Counted from the first letter of the stretch, positions 1 through 8,333 are shown. The stretch is 42,917 nt of DNA from Deltaproteobacteria bacterium (GCA_016875195.1 VGRY01000033.1:1-42917), one strand, 5' to 3'. The notes: generated from the letters alone by a model not told the origin. Numbers and translations are program-made.

Positions 1-644
1 AGCGACCCGGAGAAAAAACATACAACCAGGGGAGTCACCAGAACCCACCGGACCTCTCGGCCAATACCTGGAAAGTCGTTCGGTTCAGCGAGACAACCGG
101 CGAAAAGGTGAACTGGTACTTCTTCCCCGATCAGTGCCGCCACTGTGTCTCTCCACCCTGTGAGGTAGTGGCAAACGAAAAGGCGAAAGGCGCGGTCATT
201 CATGATGAAAAAACCGGCGCCGTCATTTTCAGCCCGAAGGTGAAGATCAAGACAGAGGATTTCAAAGAAGTCAAAGAATCCTGCCCCTATAATATCCCGA
301 GGATTTCAGGGGCAGGCGTGATGGCTAAATGCACCATGTGCTTTGACCGGATTAAGGAAGGCTTGTTACCGGCTTGTGTCAAAGCCTGCCCGACCGGAAC
401 CATGCACTTTGGTGATCGGAAGGCCATGCTTGAAATGGCGAATAAGAGGCTCGCAGAAGTAAAAGGTAAGTATAAAGAAGCCTCTTTGGCAGATGCCAAT
501 GATGTCCGAGTAATCTTCCTGCTGGTGGACGATCCCAAGAAGTATCACAAATTTGCTGTGGCAGAGAATACGATCGGAATCACCAGAAAGATGGCGCTCA
601 AACGCATCTTGAAACCTCTCAAAGAGGTCCAATGGATCGGATAA
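1..644 (+). CDS. fdhB: Formate dehydrogenase iron-sulfur (beta) subunit, 5'-truncated
   Basis: This is the electron-transfer subunit of a formate dehydrogenase of the FdhB/FdnH/HybA-like ferredoxin class. It passes electrons from the molybdenum/tungsten catalytic subunit through [4Fe-4S] clusters. The frame is open from base 3, so the true start lies outside the window; the GTG at 108 is inside the conserved domain. Visible cluster ligands are CRHCVSPPC, the Cys in ESCPYNIPR, CTMC, and CVKAC near the end of the Fe-S domain. The C-terminus lacks the transmembrane helix of E. coli FdnH, so a soluble type such as that of sulfate reducers is likely. A perfect terminator follows, and fdhE lies 215 bp downstream, which supports the formate dehydrogenase assignment over other ferredoxin-like subunits. 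Confidence 0.85.
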   Translation, partial: RPGEKTYNQGSHQNPPDLSANTWKVVRFSETTGEKVNWYFFPDQCRHCVSPPCEVVANEKAKGAVIHDEKTGAVIFSPKVKIKTEDFKEVKESCPYNIPRISGAGVMAKCTMCFDRIKEGLLPACVKACPTGTMHFGDRKAMLEMANKRLAEVKGKYKEASLADANDVRVIFLLVDDPKKYHKFAVAENTIGITRKMALKRILKPLKEVQWIG

Positions 645-649
645 AACCC

Positions 650-700
650 TGATCCCTCTCTCCTCCTCTCCTTTTTGGGAGAGGGCAGGGGTGAGGGAAT
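650..700. repeat. Short GC-rich palindromic repeat
   Basis: Pyrimidine-rich CCCTCTC runs are followed by GGGAGAGGG and GGGGTGAGGG, and can fold with a TTTTT loop (CTCTCC at 666-671 with GGGAGAG at 677-683). It lies between fdhB and its terminator and has the look of a dispersed intergenic palindrome. Confidence 0.6.
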
Positions 701-723
701 GCTGTATAAACGGGGGGTGTTTA

Positions 724-768
724 GGGCTTGTTTCGGTCTTGAAGTCCCGAAACAAGCCCGTTTTTTTT
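724..768 (+). terminator. Rho-independent terminator after fdhB
   Basis: Perfect 13-bp stem: GGGCTTGTTTCGG at 724-736 pairs with CCGAAACAAGCCC at 747-759, with a 10-nt loop, then G and eight T at 761-768. It ends the formate dehydrogenase transcript, so fdhE is probably transcribed separately. Confidence 0.93.
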
Positions 769-769
769 A

Positions 770-858
770 AAAACACGAATAGATCGAATTTGAACGAATT
801 ACACAAATGAATTATGATATTCGTTAAATTCACTATCATTCGTGATATTCGAGGAGAG
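770..858. repeat. AT-rich ATTCGT repeat region
   Basis: Multiple copies of CGAAT/ATTCG words (CACGAATA, GAACGAATT, ATATTCGTT, CATTCGTG, ATATTCG) can fold on themselves. A similar stretch occurs at 33441-33502 upstream of the polyamine genes. It leads directly into the fdhE ribosome binding site. Confidence 0.5.
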
Positions 859-859
859 A

Positions 860-1702
860 ATGGAAAACCTAAAAAAACGCGTCAAGCAACTAAAAAAGAA
901 GAGACCCGGTTATAAAGAAATCCTGAACTTCTACCAGAAGATCAGGGAAGAACAGGAGAAGATAAAACCTTCCCTGAAGATCAAATCCATCCCTCTTAAA
1001 AAAGAGTGGAAGGGCCTGTTGAAGAGAGAAGGTTTTCCTTTGCTCGAAAAGAAAGATTTTCCCCTCGATATAAAGGCTTCCATCACTCTTTTTCATTCCC
1101 TGTGCGAGATCGGAAAAGGGGCTAACCCTCACATGACCGCACAGGTGAAAAAAATTGAAGAGGCCATCGAGCAAAAAAGATTGGATTTAAAGAAAATATT
1201 CGCCGGAGAGGTGAAAGCCCAGAACGTTGTTGACGAACTCGGTCTCGATCAAAAAGTATTTCCTTTCCTGATTCACGAAAGCCTGAAACCCTCGATTGAA
1301 ACAGGGTTAAAAAAGCTTCACCAGGAATTGGACGCTGAAAACTGGACCAAAGGCTATTGTCCTGTCTGCGGTGGTCTCCCCTATCTGGCACTGCTGAAAG
1401 GGGAAGGGGGAAAACGATACCTCCTCTGCTCTTACTGCGGATATGAGTGGCGGACCGATAGAGTATTATGCCCTTACTGCGGAAATAAAGAACAGGAATC
1501 CCACAACTATTTTTATGCGGAGGGAGAAGAAACCTTTCGTATTGACACCTGCGACAAGTACCACCAGTATATAAAAACGATTGATGCAAGAAATATCGAA
1601 CTCATTGATCCGGTGTTAGAAGATCTTGCCACCCTCCACCTCGATTTTCTGGCTTCTAAGAAAGGCTTTAAAAAACCCACCCCTAATCCCTGGACTCCAT
1701 AA
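860..1702 (+). CDS. fdhE: Formate dehydrogenase accessory protein FdhE
   Basis: FdhE is a cytoplasmic maturation protein required for active formate dehydrogenase; the E. coli protein is a rubredoxin-like iron protein that binds the catalytic subunit. This 280-residue version is close to the usual length of about 300. The diagnostic zinc/iron-knuckle region is in the C-terminal half: CPVCG, CSYCG and CPYCG, followed by a conserved Cys in DTCDKYHQYIK. The N-terminus is lysine-rich and helical. I chose ATG at 860 because GAGGAG at 851-856 precedes it; a GTG at 842 would add six residues. Its position after the formate dehydrogenase subunit fits the role. Confidence 0.9.
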   Translation: MENLKKRVKQLKKKRPGYKEILNFYQKIREEQEKIKPSLKIKSIPLKKEWKGLLKREGFPLLEKKDFPLDIKASITLFHSLCEIGKGANPHMTAQVKKIEEAIEQKRLDLKKIFAGEVKAQNVVDELGLDQKVFPFLIHESLKPSIETGLKKLHQELDAENWTKGYCPVCGGLPYLALLKGEGGKRYLLCSYCGYEWRTDRVLCPYCGNKEQESHNYFYAEGEETFRIDTCDKYHQYIKTIDARNIELIDPVLEDLATLHLDFLASKKGFKKPTPNPWTP

Positions 1703-1885
1703 AAAATGGGGTTGGACCTATTCGCTGGCCCAAACTCCGCTTCCTTGGACAGGCTCAGGACACTGAGTTTATCGAAGTGCAAGGTCAACCCTGAGCCTCT
1801 CCGCCTGATCTCGGGTCGAAGGGTTGACTTCCCTCCTCCCATTCAGTAAATTTTAATCAATATCCATCCATATTTTAATCATTGG
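1703..1885. repeat. Intergenic spacer with degenerate palindrome
   Basis: Non-coding spacer. It holds GACAGGCTCAGGACACTGAG and later CAACCCTGAGCCTCTCCG, which look like decayed arms of a CAGGCTCAGGG-type dispersed palindrome. I see no gene. Confidence 0.4.
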
Positions 1886-1894
1886 GAGGAAGAT

Positions 1895-2347
1895 ATGATT
1901 TCAAAAAAACGGTTTTTCTCTATCTTCGGGACCGTTTTTCTTTTATCCCTCTTTCTATGTCTCATTGCCTGTGAGCACACGCCGGATATCGGTCCCGAAC
2001 CCTTAGGGGGATTTAATGAAAAGGTGACGGCCCTGGTGACCACGACGGTCAGAGGCCAACTGAGAGACAATCTTCCAAAACAGAATCGTCTTGTGACTCA
2101 ACTTCCATCTCTCGAAAAAGCCCTCACCATGAACCAGTTAATGGATAAACTAAAAGGAATAGACCCACTTAAGGATCTTGCCTATCTCATTGAAACGGAT
2201 GTTATGTTTGAGCTCCAGAAGCCGGAACATCAAAGAGAAAGAATCAGCTTCAACAACCCTGAAATCCAGCGCCAGTTGGTGTCAGCCATCCATACGGGAA
2301 TGAAAAGGGCGCTTGATCAGTTAAAAGGAGGGAAAGGTGGCAAATAA
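1895..2347 (+). CDS. Hypothetical lipoprotein
   Basis: Unrecognised 150-residue protein. The N-terminus has a basic start (MISKKRFF), a hydrophobic stretch and a lipobox ending LIAC at about residues 24-27, so it should be lipidated and anchored to a membrane. The mature part is helical and charged, without recognisable catalytic motifs. GGGAGGAAG at 1883-1891 is a strong ribosome binding site. Its 3' end overlaps the start of the patatin-like gene by 11 bp, so the two are probably translated together and may act together at the envelope. Confidence 0.75.
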   Translation: MISKKRFFSIFGTVFLLSLFLCLIACEHTPDIGPEPLGGFNEKVTALVTTTVRGQLRDNLPKQNRLVTQLPSLEKALTMNQLMDKLKGIDPLKDLAYLIETDVMFELQKPEHQRERISFNNPEIQRQLVSAIHTGMKRALDQLKGGKGGK

Positions 2348-3332
2348 GCGGGCGCTGGTTTTAAGTGGCGGTGGGGCAAAAGGTGCTTTTACAGCAGGGG
2401 TGATCAAGTATTTGATGATTGAGCTCAACCTCAATTTTGACCTCGTGGTGGGCACGAGCACAGGGGCTCTTATCGCACCCCTTGTAGCAAGCCGAGACAT
2501 TGCCAATCTTGTCCACTTCTATGAGGATGTGGAACAGCAGGACATTCTCAAGGACCGACCTGATCTTCTCGCCTTCCTCTTCTCCGATGCATTAAATGAT
2601 ACAAAACCCCTCGAGAGTTTGATCACCAGATTCTTCGGCGACAGAAGACGCTACAAGAGGCTCATTCAGTCTCCCACAGAAATCTTTGTCACGGTCGTCA
2701 ATATGCAGACCGGAGAGATTGAATATGGAAATCAGCACCAGGATTCAAAACCTACACTTCTCAAGAAGATTCTTGCTTCAGCCTGTGTTCCTGTGATGAT
2801 GCCTCCTGTCAAAATCGGAAAACATCAATATGTTGATGGAGGCGTGAAGGAAATCGCCCCCTTCAGCAAGGCGATCGATGAAGGGGCAACGCATATCGTC
2901 TCTGTCATCCTCTCACCTGATCCAGTCCACCGGGAGCCCGCTCGAAAAGAATTCACCAGCACCATGGAGATATTGAAAAGATCCCTGGAGCTTCTTACAG
3001 AAGAAATTGTTGATAATGATTTAAAGGTAGCAACGGTTTATAGCGAAGCCATCCGCTATCTCGATCAAATTAAGACCAACGCTAAAGAAAAACTCGGCCT
3101 GACCGATTCTCAAATACGAAAACTCTTTGCTGGTCTCGAAAACCCTTTCCAGGGAAAAAGAATCGTCGGGATCACAACGATCAGACCCGATGATGAGTTG
3201 GTGGACTCCTCTCTCAACTTCGATCCGGATAAGATGAGAGAGATGGTTGACAAAGGATACAAAAAAGCAAAAGAAGTCGTCACCCAAGAAATCTCCCATT
3301 GCAGTGGATTCTTTCAACCCGTAACCATTTAG
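2337..3332 (+). CDS. Patatin-like phospholipase (RssA/YchK-like)
   Basis: Predicted lipid acyl hydrolase of the patatin family, with a Ser-Asp dyad. The oxyanion loop GGGAKG is at about residues 11-16, the nucleophile elbow GTSTG at about 39-43, and the catalytic Asp in the DGG motif (YVDGGVKE) at about 177. There is no signal peptide, so it is probably cytoplasmic or peripheral. The GTG start at 2337 is preceded by AAAGGAGGG inside the end of the lipoprotein gene, which indicates translational coupling. At 331 residues it is of ordinary size; the region after residue 200 is helical and less conserved. The substrate cannot be told from sequence. Confidence 0.88.
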   Translation: MANKRALVLSGGGAKGAFTAGVIKYLMIELNLNFDLVVGTSTGALIAPLVASRDIANLVHFYEDVEQQDILKDRPDLLAFLFSDALNDTKPLESLITRFFGDRRRYKRLIQSPTEIFVTVVNMQTGEIEYGNQHQDSKPTLLKKILASACVPVMMPPVKIGKHQYVDGGVKEIAPFSKAIDEGATHIVSVILSPDPVHREPARKEFTSTMEILKRSLELLTEEIVDNDLKVATVYSEAIRYLDQIKTNAKEKLGLTDSQIRKLFAGLENPFQGKRIVGITTIRPDDELVDSSLNFDPDKMREMVDKGYKKAKEVVTQEISHCSGFFQPVTI

Positions 3333-3410
3333 AAAACCCCTTTCTCGCAAACGAGTAAAATCAGGTAAATGAGGATCCTATGTCCTAGGGGACGTAGGTT
3401 CTGAAACAAC

Positions 3411-3439
3411 TTGACAAAAGTCGAAGAAAGGTCTAATTT
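3411..3439 (+). promoter_or_regulatory. Sigma-70-like promoter of the RAYT gene
   Basis: TTGACA at 3411-3416, 17-bp spacer, TAATTT at 3434-3439. Transcription would start at or next to the ATG at 3446, and no Shine-Dalgarno sequence precedes it, so the mRNA may be leaderless. Confidence 0.6.
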
Positions 3440-3445
3440 ACTGAC

Positions 3446-4444
3446 ATGGCCAGACAGCCGAGATTGGATGCACCTGGGGCTTTACATCATGTCATGGGCC
3501 GGGGCATCGAACGGACCAACATATACCGTACAGATCAAGACCGGAACGATTTCCTGAACCGATTGGCTAACCAATGCCTAGAAGGAAACATCATTGTCTA
3601 TGCATGGAGTCTTCTTCCTAACCATTTTCATCTATTGGTACGGACCGGCCACCACCCACTTTCAAAGGTTATGAAAAAGTTGCTGACAGGTTATGTCGTT
3701 AACTTTAACCTTCGGCACAAAAGGACTGGACATCTCTTCCAGAACAGGTATAAATCGATTATCTGTGAGGACGATCCTTATCTGTTGGAGTTGACGCGCT
3801 ACATACATTTAAATCCGTTGAGAGCAGGAATAGTAGGGAACATGGAAGAACTGGGGGATTATCGGTGGGCGGGACATTCAGCCATCACGGGAAGAGTAAA
3901 ACGGGTTTGGCAGGACATCGAAACCGTTCTTGGCTATTTTGGTAAGGGGCGGAATGTCGTTGGGAAGTATGAGGAATTTGTGAGAGAAGGAATATCCCAA
4001 GGGAGAAAACCGGAGTTGGTGGGTGGAGGGTTGATCCGGAGCCTGGGGGGATGGTCCCAGGTGTTATCCTTGAGGAGGAAAGGGATCAAAGTAGCCTCGG
4101 ATGAGAGGATATTGGGAAGAGAGGAATTTATTAAGAGGCTAATGTCGGAGGCCGAGGAGAGAGAAAAAGAGACGTTGAGGCTCTCTCGGAGGGTCCCTAA
4201 TTTAGTTAATTTAGCAGAGAGGATTGCTAAAGGAGAAGGGATAGAAGAGTCAGAGTTGCGTTCGGGAATGAGGAAGAAAAGGATTGCCAAGAGGCGGAGA
4301 ATGTTTTGTCAACTAGCTGTGGTAAAGATGGGATATCCTGGGGCGGCGGTTGCTCGTTTTCTTGGAGTAACCACTTCATCGGTTAATCGCTTGGCAGCTA
4401 CGGAAGAAATGCCAGAGTTGAAGAAATACCTTAAAATGCTTTAG
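3446..4444 (+). CDS. REP-associated tyrosine transposase (TnpA_REP/Y1_Tnp)
   Basis: A Y1 HUH-type transposase of the RAYT group, which cuts and moves single-stranded DNA at palindromic repeats. The HUH motif is seen as PNHFHLLVRT at about residues 58-67. The family's characteristic RTGHLFQNRYKS region is at about 92-103, with the candidate catalytic Tyr just upstream in TGYVVNFN, followed by LTRYIHLNPLRAGIV. A C-terminal extension of more than 150 residues ends in a helix-turn-helix-like segment (VARFLGVTTSSVNRLA), typical of the long RAYT subgroup. The frame is intact, so it may be active. Confidence 0.92.
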   Translation: MARQPRLDAPGALHHVMGRGIERTNIYRTDQDRNDFLNRLANQCLEGNIIVYAWSLLPNHFHLLVRTGHHPLSKVMKKLLTGYVVNFNLRHKRTGHLFQNRYKSIICEDDPYLLELTRYIHLNPLRAGIVGNMEELGDYRWAGHSAITGRVKRVWQDIETVLGYFGKGRNVVGKYEEFVREGISQGRKPELVGGGLIRSLGGWSQVLSLRRKGIKVASDERILGREEFIKRLMSEAEEREKETLRLSRRVPNLVNLAERIAKGEGIEESELRSGMRKKRIAKRRRMFCQLAVVKMGYPGAAVARFLGVTTSSVNRLAATEEMPELKKYLKML

Positions 4445-4590
4445 AACCTACGTCCCCATGTCCCCAAATTCATTCAAAAGAGAAATATTGCAAATTGAAG
4501 TAATGCAAGACCGAGCTTTATTATTGGCTGAAAAAAAGGGGAATCGCTATGTCTAAAGAACTCCATGTGCGGTGGGGCTGACTCAAGGGA

Positions 4591-4959
4591 ATGTATATTT
4601 ACACTATTGTTGGAGCAGGGGGATTCGGTTTGGGAATATTATTTGCCCCCAACGTAATGACAAGCATGTTTAGTATGCCTAGCCAAGATCCAATCGTTTT
4701 AGGAATAACTGGAAGCGTCTATTTATCATTTGCACTTCTATCCATATTGGGCCTTCGGTCTCCTCTTAAATTTAGTCCTGTTTTGTTGCTTCAGTTGACC
4801 TACAAGATCGTCTGGTTCATTGGCGTAATTTTGCCAATTATATTTGTTGCCAAATTTCCGAGTTACGCAATATTGTGCGTCATGGTGTTCGCCACTTATA
4901 TCATTGGAGACCTGATTGCAATCCCTTTCTCATATGTCTTTTCAAAACAATCAGACTGA
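4591..4959 (+). CDS. Small integral membrane protein, unknown function
   Basis: 122 residues with about four hydrophobic helices (near residues 1-22, 33-56, 64-86 and 90-116) and few charges. No catalytic motif is seen and I do not recognise the family. AAGGGA sits just before the ATG. In the same frame a short upstream ATG (4549) runs into a TGA at 4579. The gene lies between the RAYT element and the selenoprotein gene and has no obvious partner. Near 4504-4512 the sequence TGCAAGACC resembles the repeat ends seen at 41.1-41.9 kb, so the upstream region may be repeat debris. Confidence 0.6.
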   Translation: MYIYTIVGAGGFGLGILFAPNVMTSMFSMPSQDPIVLGITGSVYLSFALLSILGLRSPLKFSPVLLLQLTYKIVWFIGVILPIIFVAKFPSYAILCVMVFATYIIGDLIAIPFSYVFSKQSD

Positions 4960-5088
4960 CAGGAGCATTGTAGAATATCCTCAATCTTGCCCCCAAACTC
5001 AAACCAATCCTTCACGTCCACCCTTGTTTTCGTAAGATCAATAGGCTATAAATATTTGAAAGTGTTCATGATTGGTGATGGAGATAGA

Positions 5089-6405
5089 ATGAAAAGAGTA
5101 TGGTTATTTTTAGTTTTCTTGGGACTTATGGCCCTGTTGATGGTCATGGGGACGGCCTATGCCCAGAAACAGCCGAAGAACCTCACGATCCTTTACACTA
5201 ACAACATCAATGCTGAGATCGATCCCTGCCCTTCCTGAGACCCGAGGACACGTTTTGGCGGTCTGGCCAGAAGGGCGACATGGATTAAGGAGATCAGTGA
5301 GACAGGTGGAAGCGACCTGCTCATTCTTGATGCGGGCGATCTTCTCTTTAAGAAATATTCAGCCCCCGTTTCCGGAAATGATCTGAAGATGGTCACAGAG
5401 AAGGCGAAACTGATTGCGGAGAGTTTTAGCCTGATGGGTTATGATGCCATGGCGATCGGAGATGACGACCTCAGCCTGGGGAAAGAGTTTCTAATGGAAA
5501 TATCCAAGAAAGTGAAATTTCCATTCCTATCTTCTAATGTCATCGATGAAGCCACAGGCAAGCCTCTTTTTCAAACCTCTCTCATTAAGAAAAATAATGG
5601 TCTGAGAATCGGAATCTTCAGCCTTCTCGCGCCAGATACCTTCTCAAATCCGTACGATCCCAGAAAAAAAGGACTCTCGCTTCGCTCTCCCACTGAAACC
5701 GCTCAGGCCATGGTCAAGGAACTCCAGCCGAAAACCGACCTGATCATCCTCCTCAGCCATCTTGGCTATCCCAAGGATGTGGAGATGGCCCAGACCGTTC
5801 CCGGGATTCATCTCATCATTGGCGGCCACACAGGAGTTAATCTTCCTTACCCGCCTGCTATCAATAAGAGTTTGATCTTCCAGATGGCTTACAAGGGATT
5901 GTATGGAGGAAGAGTGGATCTTCTTTTCCATAACAATGAACCCATTTTTTTTAACGCTTCGGATAAAAAATCCTTTGAGAACAATCTCAATCAATTCAAG
6001 GAGAGAGTCGCTTCCTCCGATGTGAAGGAGACGGAGACATGGTTGCAGTATAACTTCGGACCCTATTCCCGTATTCTCCATTTAGCCCGTCTCTATCAGA
6101 TACGCCTCCCTGAGGAATTCATCCAGACTCTGAGAGACCTCATCGCCTCCTTGAAGGCCCAGGATGCTGGAAAAGAGAAAAACCTAAGGGCAAAGGCCAA
6201 AGAAGAGGCTGAGCAGATTCTCAAACAGCTTCAGGGAAAGAATGAATTTGTCCACAACCTGGTCCCCCTCGGCGACCAGATCAAAGATCATCCTGAGATC
6301 GGAAAGATGGTCGAGGCATTTCGCTCAAAATATCCGGAACCGGAAAAACCCGCTCCTCCGAGAACCGAAGCCCCCCGTCCCAGAAGCGGAGTCCCACAGA
6401 AGTGA
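5089..6405 (+). CDS. Candidate selenoprotein: secreted UshA-like metallophosphatase with in-frame TGA
   Basis: 438 residues if the TGA at 5236-5238 is read as selenocysteine (residue 50). ATG 5089 starts a signal peptide ending near TAYA (residues 22-25). Reading through the TGA gives one unbroken frame: CPSU, then GGLARRATWI, LILDAGDLLF, SHLG and GGHTG, the ordered blocks of the 5'-nucleotidase/UshA metallophosphatase fold. Related proteins carry a PCGC motif before GGLARRA, so the Sec falls in a Cys-rich spot and forms a CxxU redox-like motif. The usual first metal motif is changed to YTNNINAE and the GNHE block to GDDD, so ordinary nucleotidase activity is doubtful. The C-terminal third is helical, with a Pro-rich tail. 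selA and tRNA-Sec follow within 7 kb. The alternative is a nonsense mutation in a pseudogene. Confidence 0.8.
5236..5279 (+). promoter_or_regulatory. Candidate Sec codon (TGA) with SECIS-like hairpin
   Basis: TGA at 5236-5238 is in frame. Downstream, GTC 5261-5263 can pair with GAC 5277-5279 and GCC 5266-5268 with GGC 5274-5276, with a TG bulge (5264-5265) and the loop AGAAG (5269-5273). The loop begins 30 nt after the TGA and has a G at its second position, which matches the loose bacterial SECIS rules (small apical loop 16-37 nt away, a G early in the loop, a bulged U as in fdhF). Pairing was done by eye. Confidence 0.5.
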
Positions 6406-6406
6406 A

Positions 6407-6579
6407 CCCCGTTAGAAGCTAACGGGAAGGCTCACCTCGTAAGACCTTCGGTCTCTTACGGGGCTCACACGGGGTATTAAACCCCCTGTTTGCTAATAAG
6501 GTAATTGACTCATCCCCTCTGCTTGCCCCGTGCGAAGCTTAGCTTCTATCGGGGCAAGCAGAGGGGCTTTCTAACGGGG
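6407..6579. repeat. CCCCGTTAGAA palindromic element, copy 1
   Basis: Bounded by CCCCGTTAGAA (6407-6417) and TTCTAACGGGG (6569-6579). Inside are AACGGGAAGGCTCAC, a hairpin CGTAAGACC-TTC-GGTCTCTTACG, and a core that runs from GCCCCGTGCGAAGC through CTTCTATCGGGGC. The same ends occur at 30321-30416 and 33272-33390. The ATG of the next gene lies six bases past the right end. Confidence 0.85.
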
Positions 6580-6584
6580 CGAAT

Positions 6585-8333
6585 ATGGCGACCACGGACC
6601 TCATCCTTCTTCATCCACCTACGTATTACGATTTCAGAAAGCGGCCGGGCATATATGGCCCGATCAGCGATGTCGTCCCCTCAACCCCTATCTTTGAGAT
6701 GTATCCGATCGGGTTTACAAGCCTCTCGGAATACCTGGAGCGACACGGCTTCAAGGTCAGGATCATCAACGTTGCCCTCAAAATGATCAAAGATGACCGT
6801 TTCGATGTAGAGAAGCTCATCCGTAAGAACAGACCCCTTGCCTATGGCATTGATCTCCACTGGATGGCCCACGTCCACGGAGCGCTGGCCCTGGCCGAGA
6901 TGATCAAACGATTTCATCCTGATATCCCCGTCATTCTGGGTGGACTCTCCGCCACCTACTATCATGAAGAAATTTTGTGTCAGTATCCATACGTCGATTT
7001 TGTGATGAGGGGAGATTCCACGGAAAAACCCCTGGTCCAACTTTTAAAAGCGATACGGCAGAAGAAGGGGTTTAAAGAGATCCCCAACCTCACCTACCGG
7101 GATGGAGGAAACGGAATACAGGTCAACCCCATCACCCATGTGCCACAGGACCTCAATGATATCGCGATCGATTACCGCCATATCATGAAGAAGGTCGTCA
7201 GGTACATGGACCCGGTTGGCTACCAGCCCTTCGTGGACTGGTATTCGTACCCTGTGACTGCTGTCTTCACCTGCCGCGGCTGTACCTATCATTGCAGGAC
7301 CTGCGGGGGTTCCTCCAAGACATTCCGATCAATGGCCAACCGGACAAAGCCCGCTTACCGGAGCCCTCACCTTTTGGCTCAGGATATTTTCAGTATCTCG
7401 GAACACCTCAATGCTCCTATCATGATCATCGGCGACATCTTCCAGCCCGGAGAAGCGTATGGAGACACTTTTCTTCGGGAGATGAAGAAAAAAAAGATTG
7501 ACAATCACATCGCCTTCGAATTTTTTGTCCCCCCTTCAAGAGATCAATTAGAGAAGATAGCCGGATCAGTAAAATATTTTAATATCGAAATCTCTCCGGA
7601 GTCTCATGACGAAGAAGTCCGGAAGGCGTTCGGCAGGCCCTACACCAATTCACCCCTGGAGAAGATGATTGCTGATGCCATTGAACTTGGCTGCAAACGG
7701 ATCGATCTCTTCTTTATGATCGGCCTCCCGAAACAGACATACCAATCAGTCATGGAGACCGTTGATTACTGCCGGCTTCTGCTTGAACGATTCCAGCCCT
7801 ATGATAAACTGATTCCTTTTATCTCCCCTCTCGCTCCCTTTCTCGATCCTGGAAGCACAGTATTTGAAGAGCCGGAAAAGTACGGATACCGCCTTCTTTA
7901 CCGAACTGTGGAGGAGCACCGACAGGCATTGACGACACCGAGCTGGAAGTATATCCTCAACTATGAGACCGAATGGATGGATCGCAATGAGATCGTGGCG
8001 AGCACTTACGAGTCCGGAAGGAGGCTCAATCGCCTCAAGACTGAGTTCGGCCTGATCGATCGAAAAACAGCCGAATCCGTTGAAATGCGAATCGACCGGG
8101 CGCTTCTCATGATGGAGGAAATCGACCGGATCATGGCCATACCGGATCCTGCGCAGAGGGAATCCCTGTTGGAGTCCATGCTGAATAGACCCCAGTCTCT
8201 TCAGAACTACAGCATGTCCACGGTCTGCGAGAAGAGGGAGTTGGAATGGCCCACCCGGTTCATCCGCATGAACCTTTTTAAAATTATCAAAACACTGATT
8301 GCAAGGAAGAAACCGACGATTCGCCATGAATAA
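6585..8333 (+). CDS. B12-binding domain / radical SAM protein
   Basis: 582 residues. The N-terminal half has a cobalamin-binding-like Rossmann region (YPIGFTSLSEYLERHGFKV, then DLHWMAHVHGA and HPDIPVILGGLSATY). The radical SAM core begins at about residue 225 with FTCRGCTYHCRTCGGS, which contains the CxxxCxxC motif for the [4Fe-4S] cluster that cleaves S-adenosylmethionine. Further radical SAM blocks are seen in IEISPESHDEEVRKAFGRPY and FFMIGLPKQT. This combination resembles the Ta0216-type B12-binding radical SAM family of unknown reaction, often with an extra Cys in CRGC. The substrate cannot be inferred. The start sits immediately after repeat copy 1. It is followed by selA, with a 112-bp spacer. 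Confidence 0.88.
   Translation: MATTDLILLHPPTYYDFRKRPGIYGPISDVVPSTPIFEMYPIGFTSLSEYLERHGFKVRIINVALKMIKDDRFDVEKLIRKNRPLAYGIDLHWMAHVHGALALAEMIKRFHPDIPVILGGLSATYYHEEILCQYPYVDFVMRGDSTEKPLVQLLKAIRQKKGFKEIPNLTYRDGGNGIQVNPITHVPQDLNDIAIDYRHIMKKVVRYMDPVGYQPFVDWYSYPVTAVFTCRGCTYHCRTCGGSSKTFRSMANRTKPAYRSPHLLAQDIFSISEHLNAPIMIIGDIFQPGEAYGDTFLREMKKKKIDNHIAFEFFVPPSRDQLEKIAGSVKYFNIEISPESHDEEVRKAFGRPYTNSPLEKMIADAIELGCKRIDLFFMIGLPKQTYQSVMETVDYCRLLLERFQPYDKLIPFISPLAPFLDPGSTVFEEPEKYGYRLLYRTVEEHRQALTTPSWKYILNYETEWMDRNEIVASTYESGRRLNRLKTEFGLIDRKTAESVEMRIDRALLMMEEIDRIMAIPDPAQRESLLESMLNRPQSLQNYSMSTVCEKRELEWPTRFIRMNLFKIIKTLIARKKPTIRHE

Larger units (their letters stand above)
3388..4457 (+). mobile_element. RAYT element with perfect 15-bp inverted ends
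   Basis: GGGGACGTAGGTTCT at 3388-3402 and its exact reverse complement AGAACCTACGTCCCC at 4443-4457 bracket the transposase gene; the right arm overlaps the stop codon. Outside the arms the similarity goes on (TGTCCTA on the left, CATGTCCCC on the right). This is the arrangement expected of a REP-associated tyrosine transposase unit, whose ends would fold as hairpins in single-stranded DNA. Confidence 0.8.

Noticed and set aside
4549..4590. Second in-frame TGA (4579) that would extend the small membrane protein upstream
   Set aside because: The ten codons before it show no conserved content, there is no Cys-like motif around the TGA, and ATG 4591 has its own ribosome binding site. Read as chance.
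5236..5238. TGA as a plain nonsense mutation in a pseudogene
   Set aside because: The frame is intact on both sides for more than 1 kb with no further stop or frameshift, the signal peptide is intact, and the genome has selA and tRNA-Sec. Not excluded, but less likely.
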